A stretch of 64,000 bases of DNA, from NCBI GenBank assembly GCA_964551735.1, contig CAZKEF010000009.1:103895-167894 (forward strand). Direction: 5' to 3'. A program made the translations under genes and the position numbers. The DNA is from DAOUAT01 sp964551735. Its GTDB lineage: Bacteria; Chloroflexota; Anaerolineae; CG2-30-64-16. The stretch's first letter is position 1. Each line of letters starts with the position of its first letter. The notes beneath the pieces are model-generated. The model ran no database searches and was not told where the DNA came from. It worked only from the letters and a program-made list of their open reading frames with translations. Of the stretch, positions 25,673 to 34,146 are shown one piece after another.

Positions 25673-26770
25673 ATGCACCCTCCTCAGAACGTGCTCATCA
25701 CAGGCGTCGGCGGCTATTGGGGTAAACGCGTGGCCGCCCGCTTGGTCACCGAGTCAAGTCTCCACGTCCTGGGCCTGGACAGCGCCTCGCCTGCTGAGCG
25801 CATCCGGGGCCTGGATTTCATCCAGGCTGATGTGCGCACCCCTTTGATGGTTGATCTGCTTACCGATGAGCAAATACACACCATCTGCCACCTGGCTTTC
25901 CTGGAAAACGTCCGGCCAACCGAAGCCACCTTCGACCTGAACGTCATGGGCGCCATGAAGCTCTTCGGCGCCGCCGCGACCGCAGGGGTAACGAAGATCG
26001 TTTTGAAAAGCAGCATGATGGTCTACGGCGCGCGGGCCGATAACTCGGCATTCTTAGGCGAGGAACGCACCCTGGCGATCCAAGGGGGCAGCAGCCGCTT
26101 GCGGGATCTGCTGGAGGTCGAGGCGTTCTGCAATGGCTTCCGCGGCCAGAGCCCGCATATGAGCCTGACCGTGCTGCGGTTTCCAAACATCGTGGGTCCT
26201 CAAGCCGACACCCCCCTAACCCGCTTCCTGAGTTCCCAGTTCACCCCGACGCTGATGGGATTCGATCCGCTGATGCAGGTGATCCACGAAGACGACGTAG
26301 TCGAAGCGCTTGCCCACGCCGTGCTCCACGACGCACCGGGGGTCTTCAACGTGGCTGCGGAGGAGGTGTTGCCACTGTCCAAGCTGATGGCTCTGGCCGG
26401 CAAGTTCGCGCCGCCCATCTTCCACCTGGCTGCCTATTGGGGCAACCCGGTGTTGTCCAGCATGGGCCTGCCCGTCGCGCGTCTGTGGCCGCTACCCCTG
26501 GATTACCTCCGGTATTCCTGGGTGGGTGACCTGAACAAGATGCGCTCCGTGCTCGACTTCACCCCACGCTACACGGCAACCGAGGCGCTGCGCGAGTTCG
26601 CAGGGCGTAAACGATTACGCAACTTCGCGCTCACCGGGCCAGAGGCAGCTGAAGATGAAACGCACCTGCGTGAAAGGCTGGAGCGACGACGTGCACAGCA
26701 ATACAGCACCGGACCAGCCCAAAACGAACCGGAGGTCATCAGCGAAGACGTTAGCGAGGATGTCCTATGA
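25673..26770 (+). CDS. NAD-dependent epimerase/SDR-like protein lacking the catalytic YxxxK
   Basis: Extended SDR-fold protein of 365 residues. The N-terminal Rossmann motif ITGVGGYWGKR binds NAD(P), and DVMGAM-like NVMGAMKLFGAA, SSMMVYGA (Ser present) and VLRFPNIVGPQ are conserved. Where family members have YxxxK, this protein reads SRLRDLLEVE, so both Tyr and Lys are gone and classical dehydrogenase chemistry is unlikely. The stop codon overlaps the acyltransferase start (ATGA). It may be a nucleotide-binding regulatory or scaffold subunit of the lipid operon, but that is inference. Confidence 0.85.
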   Translation: MHPPQNVLITGVGGYWGKRVAARLVTESSLHVLGLDSASPAERIRGLDFIQADVRTPLMVDLLTDEQIHTICHLAFLENVRPTEATFDLNVMGAMKLFGAAATAGVTKIVLKSSMMVYGARADNSAFLGEERTLAIQGGSSRLRDLLEVEAFCNGFRGQSPHMSLTVLRFPNIVGPQADTPLTRFLSSQFTPTLMGFDPLMQVIHEDDVVEALAHAVLHDAPGVFNVAAEEVLPLSKLMALAGKFAPPIFHLAAYWGNPVLSSMGLPVARLWPLPLDYLRYSWVGDLNKMRSVLDFTPRYTATEALREFAGRKRLRNFALTGPEAAEDETHLRERLERRRAQQYSTGPAQNEPEVISEDVSEDVL

Positions 26771-27978
26771 GCAGCACACAGGAACTACAGGCCCGCTGCG
26801 CCGCCTTAACCAAGGCTGGCCAGCGCTGCAAAAACCGGCCACTCGCCAATACTATGTTCTGCCGCGTCCATCAAGACGCCTCGCCCGGCGCAACGGCCGC
26901 CGAACCAGCCGAAGCAGCGCCAGCGGAGTTCCGGGAAGAGATCAATCGCCTGGTCGCACGCGTGCAAGAAAGCGCGCCCGATTACATCCCGCCGTCTTTC
27001 TCGCCCCAAGGACTGGTTCGCTTGCTGGAAGAGACCCTGGGCCAGCTCGGTGGCGGCGCAGCACTCGCGTTCTTCGGCCGCTTTCGCGAGTACATTAACA
27101 GCGACTTGCTCGACCTTGACACCTGGAAAGGCATCTGGTACGTCGTCAATTACACCGTCCAGCAACAGGCCGCTATGGTCAAACGCCGGCTGACGGGAGA
27201 ATATGAGACGGATGCTTGGGGCTTGGACATGGAGTTTCTGGAACTGGTGCGTCCGTTTTTCACCTTCATGTACAGGACCTACTGGCGGGTGGAGACCAGC
27301 GGCATGGAGAACATCCCGGCCGAGGGCCGCGCGCTGCTGACGGTCAATCATTCGGGGCAGTTGCCGTGGGACGGTGCGATGGTGGGAGCGGCAGTCTACC
27401 TGGAACACCCGGCGCAAAGGCTGGTGCGGACGCTCTACGCCACCTGGTTTCCCACCCTGCCGTTCTTCTCGGCACTGCTGACCAAAATGGGCCAGGCGCT
27501 GGCCACGGTAGACAACGGCACCCGGCTGCTGGAAGAAGACCAGCTTGTTGCGGTCTTCCCGGAAGGTTACAAGGGGGTGGGCAAGCTCTTCAAGGAGCGC
27601 TACCGGCTGGCCCGGTTCGGTCGGGGCGGCTTTGTACGGATGGCATTGCGCGCTCAGGCACCCATCATCCCGGTGGCAGTCGTGGGTGCAGAAGAAACCT
27701 ACATCTCGCTCTACAAGTCGCCCACCATCGCCAAACTGATCGGCTTCCCCTACTTCCCGATCTCGCCCACCTTCCCCTGGCTGGGGCTGCTGGGCTTCGT
27801 ACCGCTGCCGACCAAGTGGCACATAGACTTCGGTGAGCCGATCTCGATGGAGCAGTATGGGCCCGACGCTGCCAACAACCTGGTCCTGGTTTCGCAGCTC
27901 ACCGACCAAGTGCGCAACATCGTACAAGACATGATTTACCAACGACTGGCGCAGCGCCGGAACGTCTTCCTGGGTTAA
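26767..27978 (+). CDS. Lysophospholipid acyltransferase (PlsC-like) with N-terminal zinc-finger-like motif
   Basis: Protein of 403 residues. Residues 10-36 (CAALTKAGQRC, then FCRVH) form a small Cys/His motif found in some DNA- or RNA-associated proteins, an unusual addition for an acyltransferase. The PlsC domain (about 165-370) has VNHSGQLPWDGAM (catalytic His and Asp), AVFPEGYKGVG (the FPEG phosphate-binding motif) and PIIPVAVVGAEE. The expected reaction is acyl transfer to a lysophospholipid or other alcohol at the membrane. It overlaps the SDR-like gene by 4 nt, and the second SCP2 gene starts 4 nt after its stop. Confidence 0.9.
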   Translation: MSSTQELQARCAALTKAGQRCKNRPLANTMFCRVHQDASPGATAAEPAEAAPAEFREEINRLVARVQESAPDYIPPSFSPQGLVRLLEETLGQLGGGAALAFFGRFREYINSDLLDLDTWKGIWYVVNYTVQQQAAMVKRRLTGEYETDAWGLDMEFLELVRPFFTFMYRTYWRVETSGMENIPAEGRALLTVNHSGQLPWDGAMVGAAVYLEHPAQRLVRTLYATWFPTLPFFSALLTKMGQALATVDNGTRLLEEDQLVAVFPEGYKGVGKLFKERYRLARFGRGGFVRMALRAQAPIIPVAVVGAEETYISLYKSPTIAKLIGFPYFPISPTFPWLGLLGFVPLPTKWHIDFGEPISMEQYGPDAANNLVLVSQLTDQVRNIVQDMIYQRLAQRRNVFLG

Positions 27979-27982
27979 CGCC

Positions 27983-28387
27983 ATGCCATTCTACGCCGAC
28001 ACCGAGGGGTTGTACACCCACCTACGGGCGCTGTTCGCCTGTATTGCGGCCAATCACCCGCGCGCGTCCGACGCCATCGCCGCGGCCCGCTTGGTCATCC
28101 GGCTGCGCACTACTGCGCCCACGGGCGAGATCATCATCAACGGTCGCCAGAAGCCAGTGCAAACGACCTTCGGCCCAAACGCCGCACCGCCTGACCTGGA
28201 CATCCAGTTGGCTGCTGACACACTGCACCGCATCTTGTTGGGCGAGCTTTCGTTGGCGAAGGCGTTGGGCGCCGGGCAACTGAAGGTTCACGGGCCGATC
28301 TGGAGGACGATGGCGCTGGGTGAGCTGTTTACCGTGGGGCAGCGCTGCTATCCGGGGATACTGCAAGCGCAGAAGACTGCGCGCTGA
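27983..28387 (+). CDS. Second SCP2-like lipid-binding protein
   Basis: Protein of 134 residues with the SCP2 pattern: ARLVIRLRTTAPTGEIIING, PDLDIQLAADTLHRILLGELSLAKALGAGQLKVHG and a C-terminal helix LGELFTVGQRCYP. It is last in the SCP2 / SDR / PlsC / SCP2 operon and starts 4 nt after the acyltransferase. Its last 59 nt overlap the 3' end of the convergent patatin gene, so the two transcripts are antisense to each other at their ends. Confidence 0.82.
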   Translation: MPFYADTEGLYTHLRALFACIAANHPRASDAIAAARLVIRLRTTAPTGEIIINGRQKPVQTTFGPNAAPPDLDIQLAADTLHRILLGELSLAKALGAGQLKVHGPIWRTMALGELFTVGQRCYPGILQAQKTAR

Positions 28388-29642
28388 GCGCGTCGAGCTC
28401 CATTTCCAGTTGCGCCAGCGCCTGCGACAGCCGACACGCAACGGACGCGCGTTTGTGGCCAGCACAGGCCGGGGTGCGTGCTCCAAGGATGCGTTCGATC
28501 ACCTGCGGATGGTAGTCAGAGGCCCGAATTTCGGCCAGCTCTTCAATGACCAGGCGACGTGAGATCGGCACGCCGTGCCGGGCCAGGATTTCTTTATAGG
28601 TGAAGTAGTCCTCGGCCAGGTCAAGCGTGACCGACTCGAACCCATGCCGGGCGATTGCCAACCGCTCGGCATAGCGCATGATATTGCCGAACGCTAACAG
28701 ATTGTCATCGGCGCGCGGCTCGATCAGGATGATATCAATCTGGGGATGCTGGCGCCGGAGTTGCTTGATCTGGTAGCGCAGACCAGCGTGCGTGGTGATG
28801 CGTGAGACCTGCGACGCGATGGCTGAGAAGCCGCGGCGGCTGAAGAGCTCCTCTTTGGGCCGGTCTTCCGGCGCTCCTTGGGGCCGGTTATCAAACGGCA
28901 CCAAGGGATTAACGCAGACAACCAGACTCGCGCCGTGCTCGATCGCGATATCTAGGCTGGCGGTACCGCGCATGCCGCCATCCACGTACTCGCGGCCATC
29001 AATGCGCACCGGCTTGTAGACCATGGGCAGCGCGGAGGAAGCCGCGACCGCGTGTGAAATCGGCACGTGACTGCTAACATCCGGGCCGAACACGGCACGT
29101 TCGCCCGTATCCAGCTCAGTAGCGATGATGAACAACTCCTTGCGCAGGGCGCGGAAGTCGTTGGCGTTGCCATAAATCGTGAGTCCCTGGCGTATGTATC
29201 GTTCCAGTGCCATGCCATCGTACAGGCCGGAGGGCAGAATGTCCGTCAAGGACCAAAGCGCGTCCACCAGCGTGCTGTTAGCCGGGTTACGGATGGTATC
29301 GAACAGGGTGCGCGCAAGTCTGGCCGGCAAGGCCATGCTGCGGCGCAGAAACTCGCGCTGATTAAGGCTGAAGATATGTTCGCGGCGCAACGATGGCAGC
29401 TCGGGATGTTGTCCGGCAACCGCCAGGAACATCGCCTCGGGTGTAATGCCGCTGGCCATGAATGAAGCCACGATGGCGCCCGCGCTCGTGCCCACGTAGA
29501 TGTCGAAGTCGTTGACGGTGCGATCGAGCAGGAGATCGTTAATGGCACGCATAGCACCGATCTCGTAGACTGCACCCGTCATGCCGCCACCGGCTAACAC
29601 CAATGCTATCTTGTCATTTCGAACGCTACGTTTAGTGTCCAT
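28329..29642 (-). CDS. Patatin-like phospholipase
   Basis: Serine hydrolase of 437 residues. It has the oxyanion loop LAGGGMTGAVYEIGAMRAI near residues 15-33, the nucleophile elbow GTSAG near 51-55, and the catalytic Asp in DGGMRG. The C-terminal 130 residues are helical and unrecognised. The ATG at 29642 is chosen because AGGAAG precedes it; an ATG 63 nt upstream is less well placed. It is probably cytosolic, releasing fatty acids from lipids. It faces a second patatin gene and overlaps the SCP2 gene tail to tail. Confidence 0.9.
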   Translation of the reverse strand: MDTKRSVRNDKIALVLAGGGMTGAVYEIGAMRAINDLLLDRTVNDFDIYVGTSAGAIVASFMASGITPEAMFLAVAGQHPELPSLRREHIFSLNQREFLRRSMALPARLARTLFDTIRNPANSTLVDALWSLTDILPSGLYDGMALERYIRQGLTIYGNANDFRALRKELFIIATELDTGERAVFGPDVSSHVPISHAVAASSALPMVYKPVRIDGREYVDGGMRGTASLDIAIEHGASLVVCVNPLVPFDNRPQGAPEDRPKEELFSRRGFSAIASQVSRITTHAGLRYQIKQLRRQHPQIDIILIEPRADDNLLAFGNIMRYAERLAIARHGFESVTLDLAEDYFTYKEILARHGVPISRRLVIEELAEIRASDYHPQVIERILGARTPACAGHKRASVACRLSQALAQLEMELDALSAQSSALAVSPDSSAAPR

Positions 29643-29910
29643 CGTTCGCTTCCTGGCTCTGTGGCGGAGAAAAATCCGTTCATCGGCTACAACGCGTTGC
29701 GTCATACAGGATTCTAGCAGGCCACTCCCTAACCGTCAAGTGGAACCGCGGAAAGGGGACAGGATTCTCTCATTCTGCCCGATGGCACGTGGATCGCGCC
29801 TCCCGTCTGGTGCATGTGGCGCTGAGGGAGTTCAACGGCGACGGCATCGGGTAATTCGATACGTTCTGGGCTTTCCTGACCTTGGCGGGGTGCGAGTATC
29901 TGGATTGAAG

Positions 29911-30705
29911 ATGAAAAAAATCGGCCTGGCCCTCGGCGGCGGTGTAGCGCACGGGCTGGCGCACGTGGGAGTGCTGCTGGCGCTGGCGCGCGGCGGCATC
30001 CCTGTGGACTGCATCGCAGGCACCAGTGCGGGCGCGCTGATCGGCGCGTTCTACGCGGCCGGCTGGTCGGCCGAGCAGATACGCGCGGCCGCGATGGGGC
30101 TGGGCTGGCGTCACATTGCCCGGCCCTCCTGGCCGGGCCGGGGCGGCCTAGTATCCTTCTACCAGATGCAGCAGTTCCTGGTCGAAAAGCTCGGAGATCT
30201 GAGCTTCAGCGACCTGCCGCGCGGTTTCGTTGCCGTCACCACCGACCTAGAAACCGGCGAGTGCGTGCCTGTCACTACAGGGCGCGTCGCACTGGCGGTG
30301 CAGGCCAGCACCTCAGTGCCGGGCTTTGTGGTTCCCGTGGAAATTGAAGGCCGGCTGCTGGGCGATGGCGCGGTCACCGATAACTTGCCGGTGGCCGCCG
30401 CCCAGGGCCTGGGCGCGGAGTACGTCATCGGCGTGAGCATCTTCGGCTTACAGCTGCGCCGGGCGCGGGGGCCGTTGAGCCGCGGGCTGGCCGCGGTGGA
30501 GAGCGCGGTGCGCTGGGCCGGCGGCGGCCTGCGCCTGGCAGACTGCATCATCGAGCCGGACATCGCCGCGTACAGCTACGTGCGCTTTCGACACCGCAAG
30601 GAGCTCATCGCGCTGGGCGAAACCGCGGCGGAAGCGAAGATCCCGGAGATTCGCGCCGCACTTGGACTGGCATCGCCGCCGACCATTTCGGAATCGAGGC
30701 TTTAG
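29911..30705 (+). CDS. Patatin-like phospholipase (RssA-type)
   Basis: Compact patatin of 264 residues. LALGGGVAHGLAHVGVL (oxyanion loop), GTSAGALIGAFYAAGWS (nucleophile Ser) and LLGDGAVTDNLP (catalytic Asp) are all present. The start is the ATG at 29911 giving MKKIGLALGGG; a longer upstream frame is not supported. The last five codons and the stop (SESRL) come from a short palindromic repeat unit that begins at about 30,690, so the natural C-terminus may have been changed by that repeat. Confidence 0.9.
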   Translation: MKKIGLALGGGVAHGLAHVGVLLALARGGIPVDCIAGTSAGALIGAFYAAGWSAEQIRAAAMGLGWRHIARPSWPGRGGLVSFYQMQQFLVEKLGDLSFSDLPRGFVAVTTDLETGECVPVTTGRVALAVQASTSVPGFVVPVEIEGRLLGDGAVTDNLPVAAAQGLGAEYVIGVSIFGLQLRRARGPLSRGLAAVESAVRWAGGGLRLADCIIEPDIAAYSYVRFRHRKELIALGETAAEAKIPEIRAALGLASPPTISESRL

Positions 30706-30928
30706 CCCAATGTCACTAAGATTTGGAGGTCGGCCAGCGTTTCACCTGTTCTTAGCCGGTCAGCAACCGGCGTCGCAGGCGCCCTCGAGCCGCTTCCGAC
30801 GCCAAGCCGGGGGTCAGTGCGCAGCCTCCCTTTGGGACAGACCCCCTACGAGCGAAAAGCTAGTGACATTGGCTTTAGCCAGTTAGGTGCTTGACGCGAG
30901 AAACCGGCTGAAGCCTCGACTCCGACCG
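30690..30928. repeat. Composite palindromic repeat (GAGGCTTCAGCCGGT family) after the patatin gene
   Basis: The spacer is made of repeat DNA. A GGAATCGAGGCTTTAGCC unit (30,690-30,707) and ACCGGCTGAAGCCTCGACTCC (30,903-30,923) are inverted copies of one motif, and a diverged partner lies at 30,871-30,884. Between them a 12-bp perfect inverted pair CCAATGTCACTA (30,707-30,718 and 30,861-30,872) bounds about 166 bp containing a GGGGGTC/GACCCCC stem. A cleaner copy of the outer motif is at 38,183-38,230. It resembles a small non-autonomous element. Confidence 0.65.
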
Positions 30929-30934
30929 TGGAGC

Positions 30935-32140
30935 TCAGTCTGGTAGACCAGGCGCTTCTTCCCCGGCATCGTCAGGCCGCGGCAGCCCGACGAGCAGCGC
31001 GACCGGCCCCAACAACAGCAGCCACATAGCGACCTCCAGCCCGAACCGCTGTGCGATCAGCCCCAGCCCCAACGGGATCAGCCCGCCGATCAGCCCCGAG
31101 ACGTTCTTCACCGCCAGGGCTGTGCCGCTGCGGCCGGGCAGCGCCGAGTAGAGCTGTGCCTGCAAGACCGCGTACCAGCCGCTGACGAAGAGCCCCAGCA
31201 GGCCGACTGCGACGAGCTTGGGCCAATAACCCGGGGCAAGCAGGAAGGCCGGGAACGCGATCAGCTCCAGCGCGGCGCTGACCCGAAGATAGGTCAGCCC
31301 GCGCACCCGCTCCAGCAGCGGGACCAGCAAGAAGTCGCCCAGCAGCCCAACCCCCGTCCAGACAGCCACGACGATGCTCGCCTGCGCCGGGGTGGCGCGC
31401 CCCACGTCCACCATGTAGAGCGCCAGAAAGCCCAGCAATACATCCATCATCAGGTCGGAGGACTCGAGCAGGACCAGCCAGCGCAGCACCGCGCGGCGGC
31501 GCAACGCTCCGCCCATCTCACGCAAGCCAGCCCAAAGCGACTTTATGTCAAAACCAGCGGCTTGAAAGTTGCCGTCCGGGTAGGGCATGCGCCAGGCCAC
31601 GGCCAGCAGCAGCGCTGACAGCGCGGCGAACGCGACAAAAAGCCCACGCCAGCCCCACCCCAGCGCGGCGGCCCCGCCCAGCGCCAGCGGCCCCAGCACC
31701 ACCCCGACCGAGCCGGCCAGGTTCCAGCGCACCATGTTCTGCTCGTGCCGGGCGGGATCCAGGTCCATCAGCGTGGCCTGCGACAGGCTGACGAACGCAC
31801 CCGAAGCCGGGTAGAGCAGGACGAACGACAGCAGCAGCGGCGCGTAGCTCCTGCTGAACGCGGTCAGCAGCAGTGCGGCCGCGAAGACCGCGCCGCCCCC
31901 CAGCACGATGGCCCGCCGCCGCCACACATCGCCCAGCAGAGCCAGGAACGGCTCGACCACGTTGGCGACCACGCTGGGCACCCCCAGCAGCAGGCCGACC
32001 TGCGCGTAGCTCAGCCCCAGGTCGTCACGGATCAGCGGCCAGGCTGCCTCTCGCGCGCCGAAGACGAACTCGTCGAGGAACTCGATGGCGAGCAGGGTGA
32101 GGATGAAGGGCGCGATGCGTTTGGGAAAGAATCGGTTCAC
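30935..32140 (-). CDS. Major facilitator superfamily transporter
   Basis: Membrane protein of 401 residues with about 12 hydrophobic segments. Examples are FILTLLAIEFLDEFVFGAREAAWPLI at the N-terminus and the loop 2-3 region DVWRRRAIVLGGGAVFAAALL, typical of MFS carriers. The substrate cannot be inferred from the sequence. The start codon overlaps the stop of the creatininase-family gene by 4 nt, so the two are probably one unit and the carrier may export or import a product of that enzyme. Confidence 0.9.
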   Translation of the reverse strand: MNRFFPKRIAPFILTLLAIEFLDEFVFGAREAAWPLIRDDLGLSYAQVGLLLGVPSVVANVVEPFLALLGDVWRRRAIVLGGGAVFAAALLLTAFSRSYAPLLLSFVLLYPASGAFVSLSQATLMDLDPARHEQNMVRWNLAGSVGVVLGPLALGGAAALGWGWRGLFVAFAALSALLLAVAWRMPYPDGNFQAAGFDIKSLWAGLREMGGALRRRAVLRWLVLLESSDLMMDVLLGFLALYMVDVGRATPAQASIVVAVWTGVGLLGDFLLVPLLERVRGLTYLRVSAALELIAFPAFLLAPGYWPKLVAVGLLGLFVSGWYAVLQAQLYSALPGRSGTALAVKNVSGLIGGLIPLGLGLIAQRFGLEVAMWLLLLGPVALLVGLPRPDDAGEEAPGLPD

Positions 32141-32823
32141 AGCGCGCGCAATGCCGCCACCATGGCGTCCACCGCGGCGGCGAAGAAGGTCGCCATCGCC
32201 TGGTCCGAGGCCTGGTACGCACCGCCATAGGAGCCGTCGCCCAGGGCGGCGCGGGTGGCCGCGGCGCTGGCCGTGCGGGAGAGGTCCACCATCGGCTTTT
32301 CACCTGCGGGCACCGGGCCGACCCGCGTGAACGGGAAGTTCTCCGACCAGTTGGCGTGGCGCTGCGTCAGGCCCAAGGCATCGCCGGCCTGCACCACGTC
32401 CGGGTGCGTCCACCACTGGAACAGCTCGAAGCGGGCCGCGGGGTGCGCGTTCGACAGCTCCACCAGCAGTGGGATTAGTACGCCGGTGTTGCCGCCGTGA
32501 CCATTGCTCACCAGGATGCGCCGGAAACCCTGCGCCACCAACCCGGCCAACACCTCGCGCACCACGGCCGCAAAGGTCTCCGGCCGCAGGCTGATCGTGC
32601 CGGGGTAAGCCGTGAAGTAGGGCGAGATGCCGAACGGCAGCGGCGGCGCGATCAACACCGGCTCGCGCTCGGCCGCGGCCTGGGCAATGGCCAGCGGCGC
32701 CAGGACATCGGCCAGCAGGCTGACGTAGCCGTGCTGCTCGCACGCACCGGTGATCACCACGATGCGGTCGGCGGCGGCCAGGTGGCGTTCGACCTCCATC
32801 CATGTCGTGTCTTGCAAGAGCAT
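32137..32823 (-). CDS. Creatininase family amidohydrolase
   Basis: Protein of 228 residues with creatininase-family metal motifs: ITGACEQHGYVSLLADVL (Glu and His ligands, and Asp), YPGTISLRPETF, and LVSNGHGGNTGVL (His). Family members hydrolyse cyclic or linear amides, as in creatinine, or the formamide intermediate in riboflavin-related pathways; the substrate here is open. GAGGAG precedes the start. It overlaps the MFS gene and is divergent from a small beta-barrel gene. Confidence 0.88.
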   Translation of the reverse strand: MLLQDTTWMEVERHLAAADRIVVITGACEQHGYVSLLADVLAPLAIAQAAAEREPVLIAPPLPFGISPYFTAYPGTISLRPETFAAVVREVLAGLVAQGFRRILVSNGHGGNTGVLIPLLVELSNAHPAARFELFQWWTHPDVVQAGDALGLTQRHANWSENFPFTRVGPVPAGEKPMVDLSRTASAAATRAALGDGSYGGAYQASDQAMATFFAAAVDAMVAALRAL

Positions 32824-32876
32824 CGGATCTCCTCAGTAGCATGGTGTATAATGATCAGTATTGAGGGAGGTGACAT

Positions 32877-33281
32877 ATCGAAATCACAAACTCATTCACC
32901 ATCTGGGGTTACACCGCACCCTGGCAGGTCCGAATCACCCGGCCGGCGGCCGGCCGCCTGGGTTTCCGGCTGAGTGCCGCCGGGCGGGCGACGGGATCCC
33001 TGCCTGGCCGTTTCATGTTCGATGAGCAGGGCCAGTTCGTCACGCGCACCCGCTGGGGGACCAATGAAGGCACGCTGACGATCACCCGACCCGATGGCGG
33101 CCAGGCGATCATCCACTTCAGCGGCCGAGCCAGCCTGTTGTGCGTGCGCGGCGAATGGCAGGTGATCGCCGCATCGGGCTCGCTGACGGGCTTGATCGGC
33201 AGCGGCAGCTACGCCGGCAACGCCGGGTTGCTCTTCAAGGTTACATTTCTCACCCACGGAACCTGCGCTCACGGCTCCTAA
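32877..33281 (+). CDS. Small beta-rich protein with an apparent ATC start codon
   Basis: The open frame begins after a TGA at 32,871-32,873 and is coding-like throughout (EITNSFTIWGYTAPWQVRIT, GTNEGTLTITRPDGG, SGSLTGLIGSGSYAGNAG). The only good ribosome-binding site, GGGAGGTGA at 32,865-32,873, is followed by ATC at 32,877 where ATG would be expected. The first ATG in frame is at 33,015, with no ribosome-binding site, and would remove 46 residues. A TATAAT box lies at 32,847-32,852. The C-terminal GSGSYAGNAG pattern is like small calycin or allene-oxide-cyclase-type barrels. Function is unknown. Either a rare start codon, a mutation or a sequencing error explains the start. Confidence 0.6.
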   Translation: MEITNSFTIWGYTAPWQVRITRPAAGRLGFRLSAAGRATGSLPGRFMFDEQGQFVTRTRWGTNEGTLTITRPDGGQAIIHFSGRASLLCVRGEWQVIAASGSLTGLIGSGSYAGNAGLLFKVTFLTHGTCAHGS

Positions 33282-33297
33282 CAGCATCAGCCTGTCG

Positions 33298-34146
33298 TCA
33301 ATTCAAGCGCGCCAGCTCGGCCAACAGTGCGTTCAGGGATTGCTGGACCTGCCCGGCGTCGGGGGCGGCGGGCGCGGCCAGCAGGTACGACTCCAGCGCT
33401 TCGACGGCCGCCCGGCGCGCGCCGGCCCGCCAGCGCAGCAGGCCGATGTCGCGCAGGTGATCGGGGACGATCGGTTGCAGCAGCCTCAGCCGTTCCAACA
33501 CCGCCAGCGCCTGGGGCCAGGCCTCGCGCTGCGCGTAGACGCCTCGCAGGTTGAACAACATGCGCGCCAGGATCGCGCGCGGCGGTTGCGGCTGGAGCCA
33601 TTCGGGCCGGAGGCCACCCTCGTAGCCGGTGATCCGCCGCACCAACGCGGCCATGTCGTCGCGCTCCAGCGGCATCCCGCCGTGAAATGGATCCAGGAAG
33701 TGCTGCAAGCCGCCTTCGCGCACCGCCACGATGAAATGGCCGGGCAGCCCGATGCCTTCGGCCGGCAGCGCGATCCGACCGGCCACCTCCAGGAAGATCG
33801 CTGACAGTGCGATAGGTAGGCCCGCACCCCGCTCCATGACCTCGTTGAGGTAGCTGTTCCGCGGGTCGTCGTATTCCTCGGTGTTGCCGGCCAGCCCGAC
33901 CTCGTCGAACAGATACTGGGCCAGCCGCACCGCGCGGCCCAACGGCGACTCGGACCGGGGCATCCGATCGCGGGCGGCAGCGGCCCAGGCGTCCAGTTGG
34001 GCCAGGTAGGGGCCGAGGCGCAGCCGCGGGTAGGCGACCTCCCGCGCCAGCAGCAAGTTAGCGCGCGCCAGCCCAGGTTCCGCGCCGCGGACCTCAGCGG
34101 CGAAAGTCAGGCTATCCAGATCATCGGGCATGCGTAGCACCATCAC
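33298..34146 (-). CDS. SirB1/transglutaminase-like protein with TPR-like C-terminus
   Basis: Protein of 282 residues. The central part (RNSYLNEVMERGAGLPIALSAIFLEVAGRIALPAEGIGLPGHFIV) matches the SirB1 (Transglut_core2) family, with the conserved His in PGHFIV. The position usually occupied by other active residues is not clearly catalytic. The last 90 residues form helical TPR-like pairs (ALAVLERLRLLQP, AAVEALESYLLA). The start overlaps the stop of the secreted hydrolase gene by 4 nt. The biological role of this family is poorly known. Confidence 0.85.
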   Translation of the reverse strand: MMVLRMPDDLDSLTFAAEVRGAEPGLARANLLLAREVAYPRLRLGPYLAQLDAWAAAARDRMPRSESPLGRAVRLAQYLFDEVGLAGNTEEYDDPRNSYLNEVMERGAGLPIALSAIFLEVAGRIALPAEGIGLPGHFIVAVREGGLQHFLDPFHGGMPLERDDMAALVRRITGYEGGLRPEWLQPQPPRAILARMLFNLRGVYAQREAWPQALAVLERLRLLQPIVPDHLRDIGLLRWRAGARRAAVEALESYLLAAPAAPDAGQVQQSLNALLAELARLN

